30,713 nucleotides of DNA from Ruminococcus sp. UBA4240 (GTDB taxonomy: Bacteria > Bacillota > Clostridia > Oscillospirales > Ruminococcaceae), in contig DGXE01000041.1 in the NCBI GenBank assembly GCA_002395525.1, forward strand, positions 8,268-38,980. The letters are read 5' to 3'. Of the stretch, positions 1-8,050 are shown piece by piece. The notes under the pieces were generated by a model, which saw only the letters and a program-made list of their open reading frames with translations, was not told where the DNA came from and did no database searches. A program made the position numbers and the translations under genes. The first letter of the stretch is position 1. Each line of letters opens with the position of its first letter.

Positions 1-579
1 ATGCGGGATCTGGAGATCCGGGGGGCGGGGGATATACTGGGCGGCCGTCAGCACGGCCACATGGAGGCTGTGGGCTACGATATGTATATCCGTCTTCTGA
101 ACCGTGCCATTGCGGAGGAAACAGGGGCACCCCCTCCGCCCTCCCCGGAGGACTGCCTTATCGACCTGCAGATAGATGCCCACATCCCGGAGGACTACAT
201 AACCTCCCTGACAGGGCGGCTTGAAGCATACCGCCGCATTGCGGGGGTGAAGAGCGTGGCGGAGAGTGTGGATCTCACGGACGAATTCATCGACCGCTAC
301 GGAGACCCGCCGAAGGCTATCATAGGGCTTATCAATGTTGCTCTTACACGAAATCTTGCATCACGGGCAGGGGTGCGGGAGATAAGCCAGAAGAACAACA
401 GCATAGTGATGTATGTGCGCACGGCGGAGATGCAGCAGGTGCAGGCACTCAACGAGGCATTCAGGGGGCGTGTGACTGCCAATTTCTCGGTGGAGGCACC
501 ATACATCTCCATTGCGCTGAAAAAGGAGTCTCCTGCAGAGGTAATGCAGAAGGCTGTGAAGATATTTGCAGGGGAGTGA
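1..579 (+). CDS. mfd: Transcription-repair coupling factor Mfd, C-terminal part (5' end outside window)
   Basis: This is the last 192 residues of Mfd, the ATP-dependent translocase that removes RNA polymerase stalled at DNA lesions and recruits UvrA. The fragment opens with the segment RDLEIRGAGDILGG followed by QHGHMEAVGYDMY, which is highly conserved at the end of the Mfd/RecG helicase core. The remainder (about residues 45-192) matches the Mfd C-terminal D7 domain that holds the protein autoinhibited. The ATG at base 1 is an internal methionine, since full-length Mfd is around 1,150 residues and the true start lies upstream. The stop TGA at 577-579 is followed by a strong hairpin, so mfd ends its transcription unit here. 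The frame is intact. Identification is firm from the motif block. Confidence 0.93.
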   Translation: MRDLEIRGAGDILGGRQHGHMEAVGYDMYIRLLNRAIAEETGAPPPPSPEDCLIDLQIDAHIPEDYITSLTGRLEAYRRIAGVKSVAESVDLTDEFIDRYGDPPKAIIGLINVALTRNLASRAGVREISQKNNSIVMYVRTAEMQQVQALNEAFRGRVTANFSVEAPYISIALKKESPAEVMQKAVKIFAGE

Positions 580-601
580 TACTATACTCCTCTTGGTATA
601 G

Positions 602-648
602 ACAAGCCGCAAATCCCTTATTCAGGCATTTGCGGCTTGTTCCTCGTC
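602..648 (+). terminator. Rho-independent terminator after mfd
   Basis: There is a perfect 13-bp inverted repeat, arms 602-614 (ACAAGCCGCAAAT) and 628-640 (ATTTGCGGCTTGT), with a 13-nt loop. The downstream tract TTCCTCGTCT is pyrimidine-rich but not a clean T run. It lies 23 bases after the mfd stop. Confidence 0.75.
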
Positions 649-789
649 TGTACATCGGTCAGAAATAAGTATTGGTATTATGCTCTCTGAGCTGTGAGAT
701 GGTGATGTTGTTCTGCGTTTGTGATATATGCACAATATTGAAGCTGCTGCATCTTGAATTATCGTCATTCCGTCTACGACTTTCGGCAG

Positions 790-818
790 ATGACAAATGA
801 AAAAATATGAGATATAAT
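790..818 (+). promoter_or_regulatory. Sigma-A promoter of the BspA-like gene
   Basis: The -35 element is ATGACA (790-795) and the -10 element is a perfect TATAAT (813-818), separated by 17 bp. Transcription would begin near 825, leaving a leader of about 45 nt before the AGGAGG site at 860-865. No operator is obvious. Confidence 0.7.
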
Positions 819-868
819 ATGGACAGCAAATTATGACCTGATCTTATGCAATAAAGCCAAGGAGGAGA

Positions 869-3778
869 ATGAAAATGAAAAGAACCATCAGGCGTGCGGC
901 TGCTGCCGTACTTGCGCTCACTCTCATAGGCGGCACTATGCCTGCCATACCCGGGGGGGTACAATTCATTGATCTTGTGCCTGCGGTAAGTGCGGCACCC
1001 TTTGATGTGACCTATGTGGATGAGTCAAATGTACTGCACCTTGTAGGTGAGTTCAACCGCACGGATACCACCAACAGCATAGATAAGGCTCTGGAGAAAG
1101 CCGGGAAAGAAAGGTCGGATATAACCGCGGTCGTAGCGGAAACAGGTGCAAAGTTCCCTGTAAATTCATCTTATATGTTCGATAGTTTCACAAACGCTAC
1201 AACTATCGACCTGAAAAATGCAGATACGATCAACACCACGGATATGCACGCTATGTTCGCAAACTGCACATCCCTTACGGATCTGGATGTCAGCGGCTTT
1301 GATACGAGCCATGTCACCGGTGCCTACGATATGTTTTTCAATTGTTCCTCACTTGCTTCAATTGATCTGAGCAATTTTGATACAAGCAAGATCATAGATA
1401 TGGGCGGGATGTTTTCTGGGTGTTCTTCGCTTACCTCCATTGATCTATCAAACTTTGATACTTCAGGTGTTACCGGAGGTATGACACGTATGTTCGCAGA
1501 TTGTTCTTCATTGACCACACTTGATCTTTCAAACTTTGATACTTCAAAAACCATCTCGATCTTCGCTATGTTCCATGGCTGTTCCTCACTTACTTCCATC
1601 AACCTCAGCGGCTTTGATACAAGCAACCTGACAAGTATAGATAATCTTTTTGCAGGCTGTTCGTCCCTTGCTTCCGTTGATCTTTCGAGTTTTGATACCT
1701 CAAAAATAGAGAGCATGCGCGCAATGTTTTATAGTTGTTCATCCCTCACTACTCTTGATCTGTCAGGCTTTGATACAGGCACTGTTACGAACACGGAGCG
1801 TATGTTCCAAAACTGTTCTTCCCTGAAAACCATATTAGTATCGGACAAATGGAGCACAGCGGCAGTTACCGATTCCACTCAGATGTTCACAGGCTGCACA
1901 GCCATCGTGGGCGGACACGGTACCGCTTTCGACAGTGCAAAGACAGACGCAGAATATGCAAGAGTTGACGGCAGGAGCGGCAGCAAGGGCTATCTTACGG
2001 ATATTGCCGAGACCGTGACCTATGTTGACACATCAAATGTCCTGCACCTTGTAGGTGAGTTCAACGGCACGGATGCCACCAACAGCATAGATAAGGCTCT
2101 TGCCAATGCAGGGAAGGCAAAGACGGACATAACGGAGATCGTGGCTGAAACAGGAGCAAAGTTCCCTGCTGATTCAAGTTCTTTATTCTACCAGTTCTCT
2201 AATGTCACGGATATAGACCTTTCAAATGCATCCACCGTGGGTGTTACGGATATGAGCTTTATGTTCGGATATTGCTCCAAATTAAAAACCCTCGATGTTT
2301 CCGGCTTTGATACTTCAGGTGTCACTGATATCCGTTCCATGTTCTTCAACTGCTTTGAGCTTGAATCTCTTGATCTTTCAGGATTTGACACATCGAAAGT
2401 CACAGATATGACCTTTTTATTCAACCACTGCTATTCTATGACCTCGCTTGATCTGACGGGTCTTGATACTTCAAATGTCACAAATATGAGTTCAATGTTC
2501 TATGACTGTGCCTCCCTTCAGACACTTGATGTTTCCCATTTTGATACTTCAAGAGTAACCAGAATGGAAATGATGTTCACCGACTGTTCAGCGCTCACCT
2601 CACTGGATCTGTCAGGCTTTGATACATCAAATGTCACGGATATGAACACCATGTTCGCATTTTGCTCTGAGCTCACCGCACTTGATCTGTCAGACTTTGA
2701 TACTTCAAAAGTTGAGAAGATGGACGGTATGTTCGGGTCATGCTCCAAGCTCAAAACAATAACCGTTTCAGATAAATGGACGACAGATCAGGTGACAAAT
2801 TCGGGTCTGATGTTCACAGACTGCACAGCCATCGTGGGCGGCAACGGCACGGTCTTTGACAGCGCCAAGACGGATGCGGAATATGCGGTTATTGACGGAA
2901 AGGGCGGCAAAAAAGGCTACCTTACAGGGGATCTTGTAAAGGTGACAGGTCTGAGCCTTGACAAGACTTCACTTGAACTCACAGTGGGAGATACAGCCAC
3001 ACTCACCGCAGAGGTGATTCCCGACAATGCGGACAACAGGAATGTGAGCTGGAAGACATCCTCTCCGGCGATCGCCACAGTGACTGACGGGGTGGTAACT
3101 GCAACAGGCGTGGGCATTGCAGTCATCACCGCCACCTCCGAGGACGGGGGATATAAAGTCACCTGCGTTGTCAATGTAACGCCTGTTCCCGATGCCCCGG
3201 CACCCTCCCTGCCCGTAGTTGTATCCGCCTCCCCCAAGATCGGCACAGGGGGTGTGGGTACTGGCGAAGCGAGAGCAGAGGAGAATTACACATTCAGTGC
3301 AGTGGCCATGAACAACACCCTTGTCTGGGACAGCCTCCCCGGTGCTGACAAGTTCATCATCAGTGCCAGAAAGAAGGGGGACACCCAGTGGAAGAGAGTG
3401 GGCACCACTGATTCAATGGAATATGATCTGAGCGGCATGGAAGCCGGCACATACACATTCATTGTGCGCTATGTAAAGGGGGATTTCACCGCTCCTGCAA
3501 GACTTTCCGCAAGAGTAAATGCCAAGGTGGGCAGCAATAAGCCGGTTGTTACCGCAAAGACGGCTGACGGCAAGGTCATCCTCAGGTGGAAGGCTGTTCC
3601 CGGTGCGGACAAGTACCGCATATACACCTTCACCGACGGCAGACTGAAAAAGGTGGGCGATACTGCCAGGACCAGCGTCAGGGTAAAGGGCGAAAAGGGA
3701 GAAAGATTTGCTGTAAAGGCTTATGTAAACGGCAAATGGAGCAAAGTGACCAAGAAGGATATTGCTTCTGCTGAATAA
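869..3778 (+). CDS. Secreted BspA-like surface protein (two DUF285 modules, Big_2, FN3-like domains)
   Basis: This 969-residue protein is probably secreted and involved in surface or adhesion functions. Residues 1-43 form a signal peptide (KMKRTIRR, a hydrophobic stretch, then a VSAA cleavage region). Residues about 45-380 and 381-687 are two related modules. Each starts with a TYVD.SNVLHLVGEFN segment, continues with 24-26-residue DUF285 repeats of the type MFxxCSSLTxLDLSxFDTSxVT (seven in the first, six in the second, plus a capping repeat each), and ends in KGYLT. Residues about 691-770 are a Big_2 immunoglobulin-like domain (KVTGLSLDKTSLELTVGD). Residues about 800-969 hold two FN3-like domains with the W..VPGADKY type signature. 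There is no LPXTG anchor or C-terminal membrane segment. The ATG at 875 has better spacing from the AGGAGG site than 869, so the true start may be 6 bases later. BspA relatives bind host matrix or other bacteria; the ligand here is unknown. Confidence 0.88.
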   Translation: MKMKRTIRRAAAAVLALTLIGGTMPAIPGGVQFIDLVPAVSAAPFDVTYVDESNVLHLVGEFNRTDTTNSIDKALEKAGKERSDITAVVAETGAKFPVNSSYMFDSFTNATTIDLKNADTINTTDMHAMFANCTSLTDLDVSGFDTSHVTGAYDMFFNCSSLASIDLSNFDTSKIIDMGGMFSGCSSLTSIDLSNFDTSGVTGGMTRMFADCSSLTTLDLSNFDTSKTISIFAMFHGCSSLTSINLSGFDTSNLTSIDNLFAGCSSLASVDLSSFDTSKIESMRAMFYSCSSLTTLDLSGFDTGTVTNTERMFQNCSSLKTILVSDKWSTAAVTDSTQMFTGCTAIVGGHGTAFDSAKTDAEYARVDGRSGSKGYLTDIAETVTYVDTSNVLHLVGEFNGTDATNSIDKALANAGKAKTDITEIVAETGAKFPADSSSLFYQFSNVTDIDLSNASTVGVTDMSFMFGYCSKLKTLDVSGFDTSGVTDIRSMFFNCFELESLDLSGFDTSKVTDMTFLFNHCYSMTSLDLTGLDTSNVTNMSSMFYDCASLQTLDVSHFDTSRVTRMEMMFTDCSALTSLDLSGFDTSNVTDMNTMFAFCSELTALDLSDFDTSKVEKMDGMFGSCSKLKTITVSDKWTTDQVTNSGLMFTDCTAIVGGNGTVFDSAKTDAEYAVIDGKGGKKGYLTGDLVKVTGLSLDKTSLELTVGDTATLTAEVIPDNADNRNVSWKTSSPAIATVTDGVVTATGVGIAVITATSEDGGYKVTCVVNVTPVPDAPAPSLPVVVSASPKIGTGGVGTGEARAEENYTFSAVAMNNTLVWDSLPGADKFIISARKKGDTQWKRVGTTDSMEYDLSGMEAGTYTFIVRYVKGDFTAPARLSARVNAKVGSNKPVVTAKTADGKVILRWKAVPGADKYRIYTFTDGRLKKVGDTARTSVRVKGEKGERFAVKAYVNGKWSKVTKKDIASAE
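1001..2008 (+). repeat. First DUF285 repeat module of the BspA-like gene
   Basis: This is an in-gene tandem array with a period of about 72-81 bases. Each unit encodes MFxxC followed by SSLTxLDLSxFDTSxV. The conserved cysteine at the start of each unit recurs through the array. The module header (TYVDESNVLHLVGEF) is repeated in the second module, showing an internal duplication. Confidence 0.85.
2009..2932 (+). repeat. Second DUF285 repeat module of the BspA-like gene
   Basis: This copy is homologous to the preceding module: same header (TYVDTSNVLHLVGEF), same conserved AETGAKFP segment, six 24-25-residue repeats instead of seven, and the same capping sequence (CTAIVGG, then FDSAKTDAEYA). 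The copies have diverged at most positions, so the duplication is not recent. Confidence 0.85.
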
Positions 3779-3900
3779 CAAAGATAAAATCACATCACCC
3801 GCAGTGACCGTGAAGACGGTGGCCTTGTTTTATGTCGGTTATGAAAACAGCAAGGACGAGTTCAGTAGCGGCATGAGCATTAAGATGTAACTTAAACAGA

Positions 3901-3937
3901 AAACAGGCAGATACCTTCTCAAAGTATCTGCCTGTTT
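3901..3937. terminator. Perfect 14-bp hairpin downstream of the BspA-like gene
   Basis: The arms are 3901-3914 (AAACAGGCAGATAC) and 3924-3937 (GTATCTGCCTGTTT) with a 9-nt loop. The AT ends give short A and T tracts on both sides, so it could act on either strand. The T tract is short. Confidence 0.6.
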
Positions 3938-3948
3938 ATCCCATAGCT

Positions 3949-3978
3949 TGCTGTAAAGTTCTTGTTTACAGCAGTTTT
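3949..3978 (+). terminator. Second, weaker hairpin downstream of the BspA-like gene
   Basis: The 9-bp arms are 3949-3957 (TGCTGTAAA) and 3965-3973 (TTTACAGCA) with a 7-nt loop, followed by GTTTTAAT. It sits directly after the 14-bp hairpin. Confidence 0.45.
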
Positions 3979-4100
3979 AATAAAGCTTCTATACGAGTAC
4001 GATCCTTTCCGGAAGGGATTGCAAGGGCTTTTTGAAAAAAGAACAGATATGTATTGTACAATATTCATAAAGCGTAACTGGTAATGTGCAATACGACAAT

Positions 4101-4128
4101 AAAGAGCCGCCCGTCAGGGCGGCTTTTC
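4101..4128. terminator. Bidirectional terminator before the convergent DUF4405 gene
   Basis: The GC-rich 8-bp arms are AGCCGCCC (4105-4112) and GGGCGGCT (4117-4124) with a GTCA tetraloop. They are flanked by AAAG on the left and TTTT on the right, so a U tract forms on either strand. It lies between the plus-strand BspA-like gene and the minus-strand DUF4405 gene. Confidence 0.75.
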
Positions 4129-4217
4129 TACTTTATGACAGCGGTCAATGCCGCCGCAGATAATCGTGTCTCTCCCTTGCGGAAGTTATCAATGGATTCA
4201 GGGACGTGTCTTCAAAG

Positions 4218-4889
4218 CTATGTCTTTTCACTGGCTGCTTTTTTCTTCAGCTGTTTGAACTCCGACAGCACATACCCTGCCAGCACAAAGAACAGCAGCA
4301 TCGAAAGGTTTTCGAGGATGATAAGCCACTTCGGGGCAGAATAGTCAAGGAATGCAAAGTGGGCTTGGAAGGTGATATAGCTTATTATGCCGCTTTTTGT
4401 GAGCCTCCATAGCACCGCACCTGCAATGGCTGTGAGTATCGCCCTGAATGCCGTCTTACCCTTAGGGAGCAGCTTTGCGGTCATTGCCTTCATGTGAAGC
4501 CCGATGTGGATTCCCATGAGAATGAATGACCAGTGGGACATTCCCAGGTGAAGTGTCTGTGCGGTCATCACCTTCATCAATCCGTACATGAAGGGCACTG
4601 CATGGCTGCTCATTGCCATGCCGCTGAGGGCTGTGAGGACTATGGACACCAGCATCAGGGTGTTGACCGCTGTCACGGCTATGCGATAGGGGGTGTACTT
4701 CCCCCTGAAAACCGACCTGTACCAGCTGCGGTTCAGAATGTGGTGCAGTAGGAGCGCTGCGGTCATGCCTATCCCCAGCCATTCGTGGAGCACATCTCCT
4801 GTCACCTGAAATGCCATCAGAAACAGCAGAAGGACTGTCAGCAGCACGTCCACTATCCTTCTGATGATGTTCGCAGTCTTGGGGCGCAT
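4218..4889 (-). CDS. DUF4405 family integral membrane protein
   Basis: This 223-residue protein has about five or six hydrophobic segments (for example residues 13-30, 37-50, 68-90, 113-133, 145-165 and 195-212). It has several histidines in or near them: HEWLG, LLHHILNR, QTLHLGMSHWSF and HIGLHMK. The layout resembles small membrane b-type cytochromes, and DUF4405 proteins often sit beside flavodoxins, so a membrane electron-transfer role is plausible but inferred. The start has a GGAGG site with good spacing. The gene begins 16 bases after the stop of the flavodoxin remnant on the same strand, so the two were probably one transcription unit. A shared bidirectional terminator lies downstream. 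Confidence 0.75.
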   Translation of the reverse strand: MRPKTANIIRRIVDVLLTVLLLFLMAFQVTGDVLHEWLGIGMTAALLLHHILNRSWYRSVFRGKYTPYRIAVTAVNTLMLVSIVLTALSGMAMSSHAVPFMYGLMKVMTAQTLHLGMSHWSFILMGIHIGLHMKAMTAKLLPKGKTAFRAILTAIAGAVLWRLTKSGIISYITFQAHFAFLDYSAPKWLIILENLSMLLFFVLAGYVLSEFKQLKKKAASEKT

Positions 4890-4905
4890 AACAGTCCCTC
4901 CCTGT

Positions 4906-5315
4906 TCAGTTCAGCTTGTCTATCCAGCTTTGTATCTCATCCTCAGAGATGCCTGCATCCAGCCTCTCCCCCCGGAGCCAGTTCCCGCTCCCTGCCTGTG
5001 CGGCAAGGTTATCGCCGCTCCTGCCTATGGGACTTCCCCCTGAGGTGCAGAAGGGGATGACCGTCTTCCCCTCAAAGTCGTGCCCCTCAACAAAGGTGCT
5101 CATTATCCTCTGGGCATCCCCCCACCAGATAGGGTAGCCCAGATACACAGTGGTATAGCTGTCAAGCACCACTGTGTCATCCGCAATGGCAGGGCGTGAA
5201 TCCGGGTCATCCATTTCAATTGATGAGCGGCTGCGGCTGGCGTGGCTGGAAGCGGTATCCGGGCGGTGACTATGATCTGATCTGTCACGGCGGCTCGACC
5301 ATATCCTTCCGCTGT
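4906..5315 (-). pseudogene. Flavodoxin, C-terminal half only (5'-truncated)
   Basis: The recognisable part starts near the segment SRSRSSIEMDDPDSRP and runs through TTVYLGYPIWWGDAQRIMST, then FEGKTVIPFCTSGGSPIG, to the stop. This is the C-terminal half of a flavodoxin_4-type protein, including the PIWWG FMN-contact loop. The N-terminal phosphate-binding loop (usually YFS.TG.T) is absent from all three frames upstream. The frame is open to an ATG at 5347-5349, but the first 45 or so residues do not look like flavodoxin. That ATG has no ribosome binding site, and the sequence abuts a headless plus-strand remnant. FMN binding would be lost, so I call it a pseudogene. A divergent flavodoxin with an unusual N-terminus is the less likely alternative. 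Confidence 0.72.
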
Positions 5316-5318
5316 TAG

Positions 5319-5600
5319 AATTATGTTTTCTGCAAGCCGGAACAACCAAGGTACTATCTGATATTTATGAGTCCGTGCCAAAATGATGAGGTCGATGATG
5401 TTTTCGATAAGCTCCTTGAAGTGACCGAGCCTTATATCCGCTGCCCCATCATCGAAGCGGAGGAGCAGAAAAAATACGCCTTCCGTTTCAAGGACGAGAA
5501 CAAGAACAAAACAATGGATTCTCTGCGAAAATATCCGGGTGAAAACGCCTATGAGATCACCTATTACGGCGACTATGCCCTTGATGAGCGAGTGAAATGA
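5319..5600 (+). pseudogene. Headless remnant of an unrecognised protein
   Basis: An open frame runs from just after a TAG at 5316-5318 to the TGA at 5598-5600, about 93 codons. It has protein-like composition: segments LEVTEPYIRCPIIEAEEQKK and YAFRFKDENKNKTMDSLRK, then NAYEITYYGDYALDERVK. The only ATG near the beginning (5367) has no ribosome binding site, and coding-like sequence extends upstream of it. The left edge coincides with the point where the minus-strand flavodoxin loses its own 5' end. I do not recognise the family. A strong hairpin terminator follows, as expected for a real gene end. Confidence 0.45.
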
Positions 5601-5657
5601 TTCAATGCAGGCATTGTCATACGGGTAACCATTCTTTGAATAGCTTAGAATAAAACA

Positions 5658-5704
5658 AAAAGAGCTGTCAGATTCAAAACAGAATCAGATAGCTCTTTTC
5701 TATT
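5658..5704. terminator. Bidirectional terminator between the plus-strand remnant and the S41 gene
   Basis: The 18-base arms 5658-5675 and 5682-5699 pair except for one A-A mismatch and one G-T wobble, around a 6-nt loop. The ends are AAAAGAGCT and AGCTCTTTT, giving U tracts on both strands. It sits between convergent reading frames. Confidence 0.75.
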
Positions 5705-5799
5705 CAGACAATTATATTATCATTGCTGCCAGATCGCCACAATTCAGCTTAAGCGTCCCATAAAATCCGGCATGGCGCTGTTTTGGCAGTGGTTTTGAT

Positions 5800-7620
5800 T
5801 TATGCAAGATTATCGATATATTCCGTAAGCCACTCTCTGTCAAAGAGGTGTTCGTACTTGGATATCGTGAAATCGGGTTCCGCGCCCTGATCCACATTAT
5901 AGAACGAACCGTTCTTTATATAGCTCAGACGTGTATTGCTGGAAATATCCAGGACCGTACCGGTAGCTGTAGAGATCGTACCTACCGTGCAGGCGCCGCC
6001 TCCGGACTTCTGTCCGATAATAGATACATGAGGATCTTCCTTGAATATGCATGGCACAAGGTTTCCGCAGGAGAAGCTTGCCTTTGTAGTAAGGCAGTAA
6101 AGGTTGAGTCCCTTGCCAGCAAGCGTCTCATTATTGTCAAACTTTGTATCAAAATTGATGTCGCACATATAATCGTTTGTGATCCGGGAACCGCTGAGAG
6201 CATTTTCGACACTGAATGAAGCCTTGCCAAGGAACGCAGCGACAACATAAGCAGCCGCATCAACAGCTCCGCCGCCATTTAATGACAGATCGAGAACAAC
6301 GTTCTTTATCGGGCTGTCCTTGCGGAGTATCTGCTGAACAGAATATGAGATCAGTCCTATTGTATCATGTACTCTGTCCAACGTAATATTATTGGATTCT
6401 CCGGGTTCATCTCCGAAAAGATATAATAAACTGGAAAAATCGAGTTCAAAACCATCAAATGTGATATATGCAGTATCGCCGTGCTCCTCGTATATTTTCA
6501 GATCAGGATTGTATTTCTTTCTGAATTCTTTAAGTTCCTCATCGAACGTAAAAATGAAATCTCTTGCGTAACCCTGTCCGTATTTCTCATAGAGTTTCCA
6601 TTTGTAATCAGCGCCGGACGCATAAGAGCTCAAAGCATATCTGCTGTGAATATCATCGACATTCTGATAAATAAGATTCCAGAGTTCTCTGTCGATCTTC
6701 TTGGCGTTTGTACTGTACATATTGAATCCGGTATCACGTTGAACGATGACCTCTTTGAATGCAGTGATATTATGCTCTTTCTTAAGACCATAAAGAGTGT
6801 CCATAGCAAAGCAGAATTCATTCACGCTGAATTCGGACATAGTTTCACTGACTTTGCCTGTCGCGTATTTGCCATCTTTGCCGTAATAGACCTGTCCGAG
6901 CTTGGTGTATTTGCCTGTATCATGGTTATACAGCGAATCCATACCTTCCAGATAGATAATGAGCGAATGGGTATTATACAGCGTTACGCCCGCGCCAAAA
7001 CCGGAAAGGAATATATCAGAGAACGTCTGCACGGGTATATAATACTTATCTCCTTTACGAACAAAATCAATTTCATAAGAACCCGCGTCCAGAGTGACTG
7101 TGTTTCCGGTACGTTCGGTAGAGCCCACGGTCTTCAGCATAAAAGTAAAATCTGAAGTTTCATAAATAGGCATGATCAGATCTAAAAGAGTCTTGGTGCT
7201 GCTCGATGTGAAGAAACCGTCATAATCCCAGAAAAATACCGTATCCTTGTCAAAATCAAGAGTAACAAAGTAATTATTCTCCCTTGTGAGAGTGACTCTA
7301 TTCCCGTCTTTCTCGACCTTGAGCTCAAAATCGGGCTTTCCGCACCCCTTTACGATCGTTTCGAGAGACGATACCATATCCGTGATCTCGAAATACGGAA
7401 CATCACTGCCGTTCATGTAGTAGAGCGGTATCTTCTTGTTGTCTTCCGACTTGTACTTAAAGAAATATGTAGGGATATTCCTTTTTGTGATCTTGTACGA
7501 CTTTGATGCAGTTGCGGCAACAGCGGCAGTCGTCTCATCCGCTGCATATACCGGTGCGGCAAGCGATGTAATTGCGAGACACGCCGCAAGTCCAAGGCCT
7601 AAAATCTTTCTTTTTTTCAT
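5800..7620 (-). CDS. Secreted S41-family (C-terminal-processing-like) serine peptidase
   Basis: This 606-residue protein has a clear signal peptide (KKRKILGLG, a hydrophobic core, then PVYA before ADE, about residue 27). Residues about 30-370 are an uncharacterised extracellular region with repeated aromatic-rich beta-type segments. Residues about 375-600 carry S41 hallmarks: DTAYITFDGF, LDLSLNGGGAVDAA, TTKASFSCGNLVP with the likely nucleophile Ser517, and IIGQKSGGGACTVG. I see no PDZ domain, unlike housekeeping CtpA proteins, and the general-base lysine cannot be placed without an alignment. The AAAGGAG site is well spaced before the ATG. The start overlaps by 4 bases the stop of a small membrane-protein reading frame. 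Likely transcription is from the promoter near 8051-8079 through the remnant. The substrate is unknown. Confidence 0.82.
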   Translation of the reverse strand: MKKRKILGLGLAACLAITSLAAPVYAADETTAAVAATASKSYKITKRNIPTYFFKYKSEDNKKIPLYYMNGSDVPYFEITDMVSSLETIVKGCGKPDFELKVEKDGNRVTLTRENNYFVTLDFDKDTVFFWDYDGFFTSSSTKTLLDLIMPIYETSDFTFMLKTVGSTERTGNTVTLDAGSYEIDFVRKGDKYYIPVQTFSDIFLSGFGAGVTLYNTHSLIIYLEGMDSLYNHDTGKYTKLGQVYYGKDGKYATGKVSETMSEFSVNEFCFAMDTLYGLKKEHNITAFKEVIVQRDTGFNMYSTNAKKIDRELWNLIYQNVDDIHSRYALSSYASGADYKWKLYEKYGQGYARDFIFTFDEELKEFRKKYNPDLKIYEEHGDTAYITFDGFELDFSSLLYLFGDEPGESNNITLDRVHDTIGLISYSVQQILRKDSPIKNVVLDLSLNGGGAVDAAAYVVAAFLGKASFSVENALSGSRITNDYMCDINFDTKFDNNETLAGKGLNLYCLTTKASFSCGNLVPCIFKEDPHVSIIGQKSGGGACTVGTISTATGTVLDISSNTRLSYIKNGSFYNVDQGAEPDFTISKYEHLFDREWLTEYIDNLA

Positions 7621-8010
7621 AGAAAAGCTCCTTTTTTGGAAATTTTATGAAACGCCTCAGCGTTATCATCTGAACATAGCTTTTGCTTTTGCAAGGTAAA
7701 GTTTACCGCATACGGTATCGCCATTAGGAATTTATGCTTTATCGGAGCCACGAGATACAGCTCCAGCATCGCGGCAAGCTGATACAGCCAGTATGTCGCC
7801 GCGCATTTGTAATACAGTATCCTGTGGCTCCAGCCGTATCTGTCACACATCAGCTCGACAGCCTGCAATACCGTGATCGCCAATGTTATCCGCGCTTATC
7901 TTCATCTTCCGGTCGCCTATTAGCATGATGATAAGCGCGGATAACAGCAGCAGCGTAATATAGTTGTCCTGTATGTATGTGCCGAATGTATATGTCAGCA
8001 GCGGGATCAC
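7617..8010 (-). pseudogene. Membrane-protein remnant split by a frameshift
   Basis: Two overlapping minus-strand frames look like one membrane protein. The first (8010-7843, GTG start, 55 codons) encodes MIPLLTYTFGTY, a hydrophobic helix YITLLLLSALIIMLIG, then DRKMKISADNI. The second (7883-7617, 88 codons) encodes ITVLQAVELMCDRYGWSHRI followed by LYYKCAATYWLYQLAAMLEL and YLVAPIKHK. A single shift near 7880 would join them into about 125 residues with several membrane segments. The layout recalls membrane halves of sensor or diguanylate-cyclase proteins, but no catalytic domain follows, and this is speculative. The second frame's TGA overlaps the S41 start as ATGA. It could instead be two genuine small membrane proteins. 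Confidence 0.45.
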
Positions 8011-8050
8011 CGGCTTTCCGTCAGTTTTATTGTTTATAGATTTTAGAATT

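Larger units (their letters stand above)
3779..4217. other. Intergenic region between convergent genes; hairpins and a possible coding remnant
   Basis: This 439-bp stretch has no convincing gene. At about 3804-3889 one plus frame encodes a short run ending FYVGYENSKDEFSSGMSIKM and a stop. It has no start signal and could be a gene remnant. Three hairpins lie at 3901-3937, 3949-3973 and 4105-4124. The remainder (3980-4100 and 4130-4217) shows nothing I can identify. Confidence 0.5.

Noticed and set aside
1250..2830. Regularly spaced repeats resembling a CRISPR array
   Set aside because: The period is a multiple of three, the reading frame is continuous and the repeats translate to DUF285 units. 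There are no unique spacers between identical repeats.
6481..7155. A 224-codon plus-strand frame
   Set aside because: It is opposite the S41 peptidase gene, has no ribosome binding site and shows no recognisable domain. The peptidase frame has a signal peptide and catalytic motifs.
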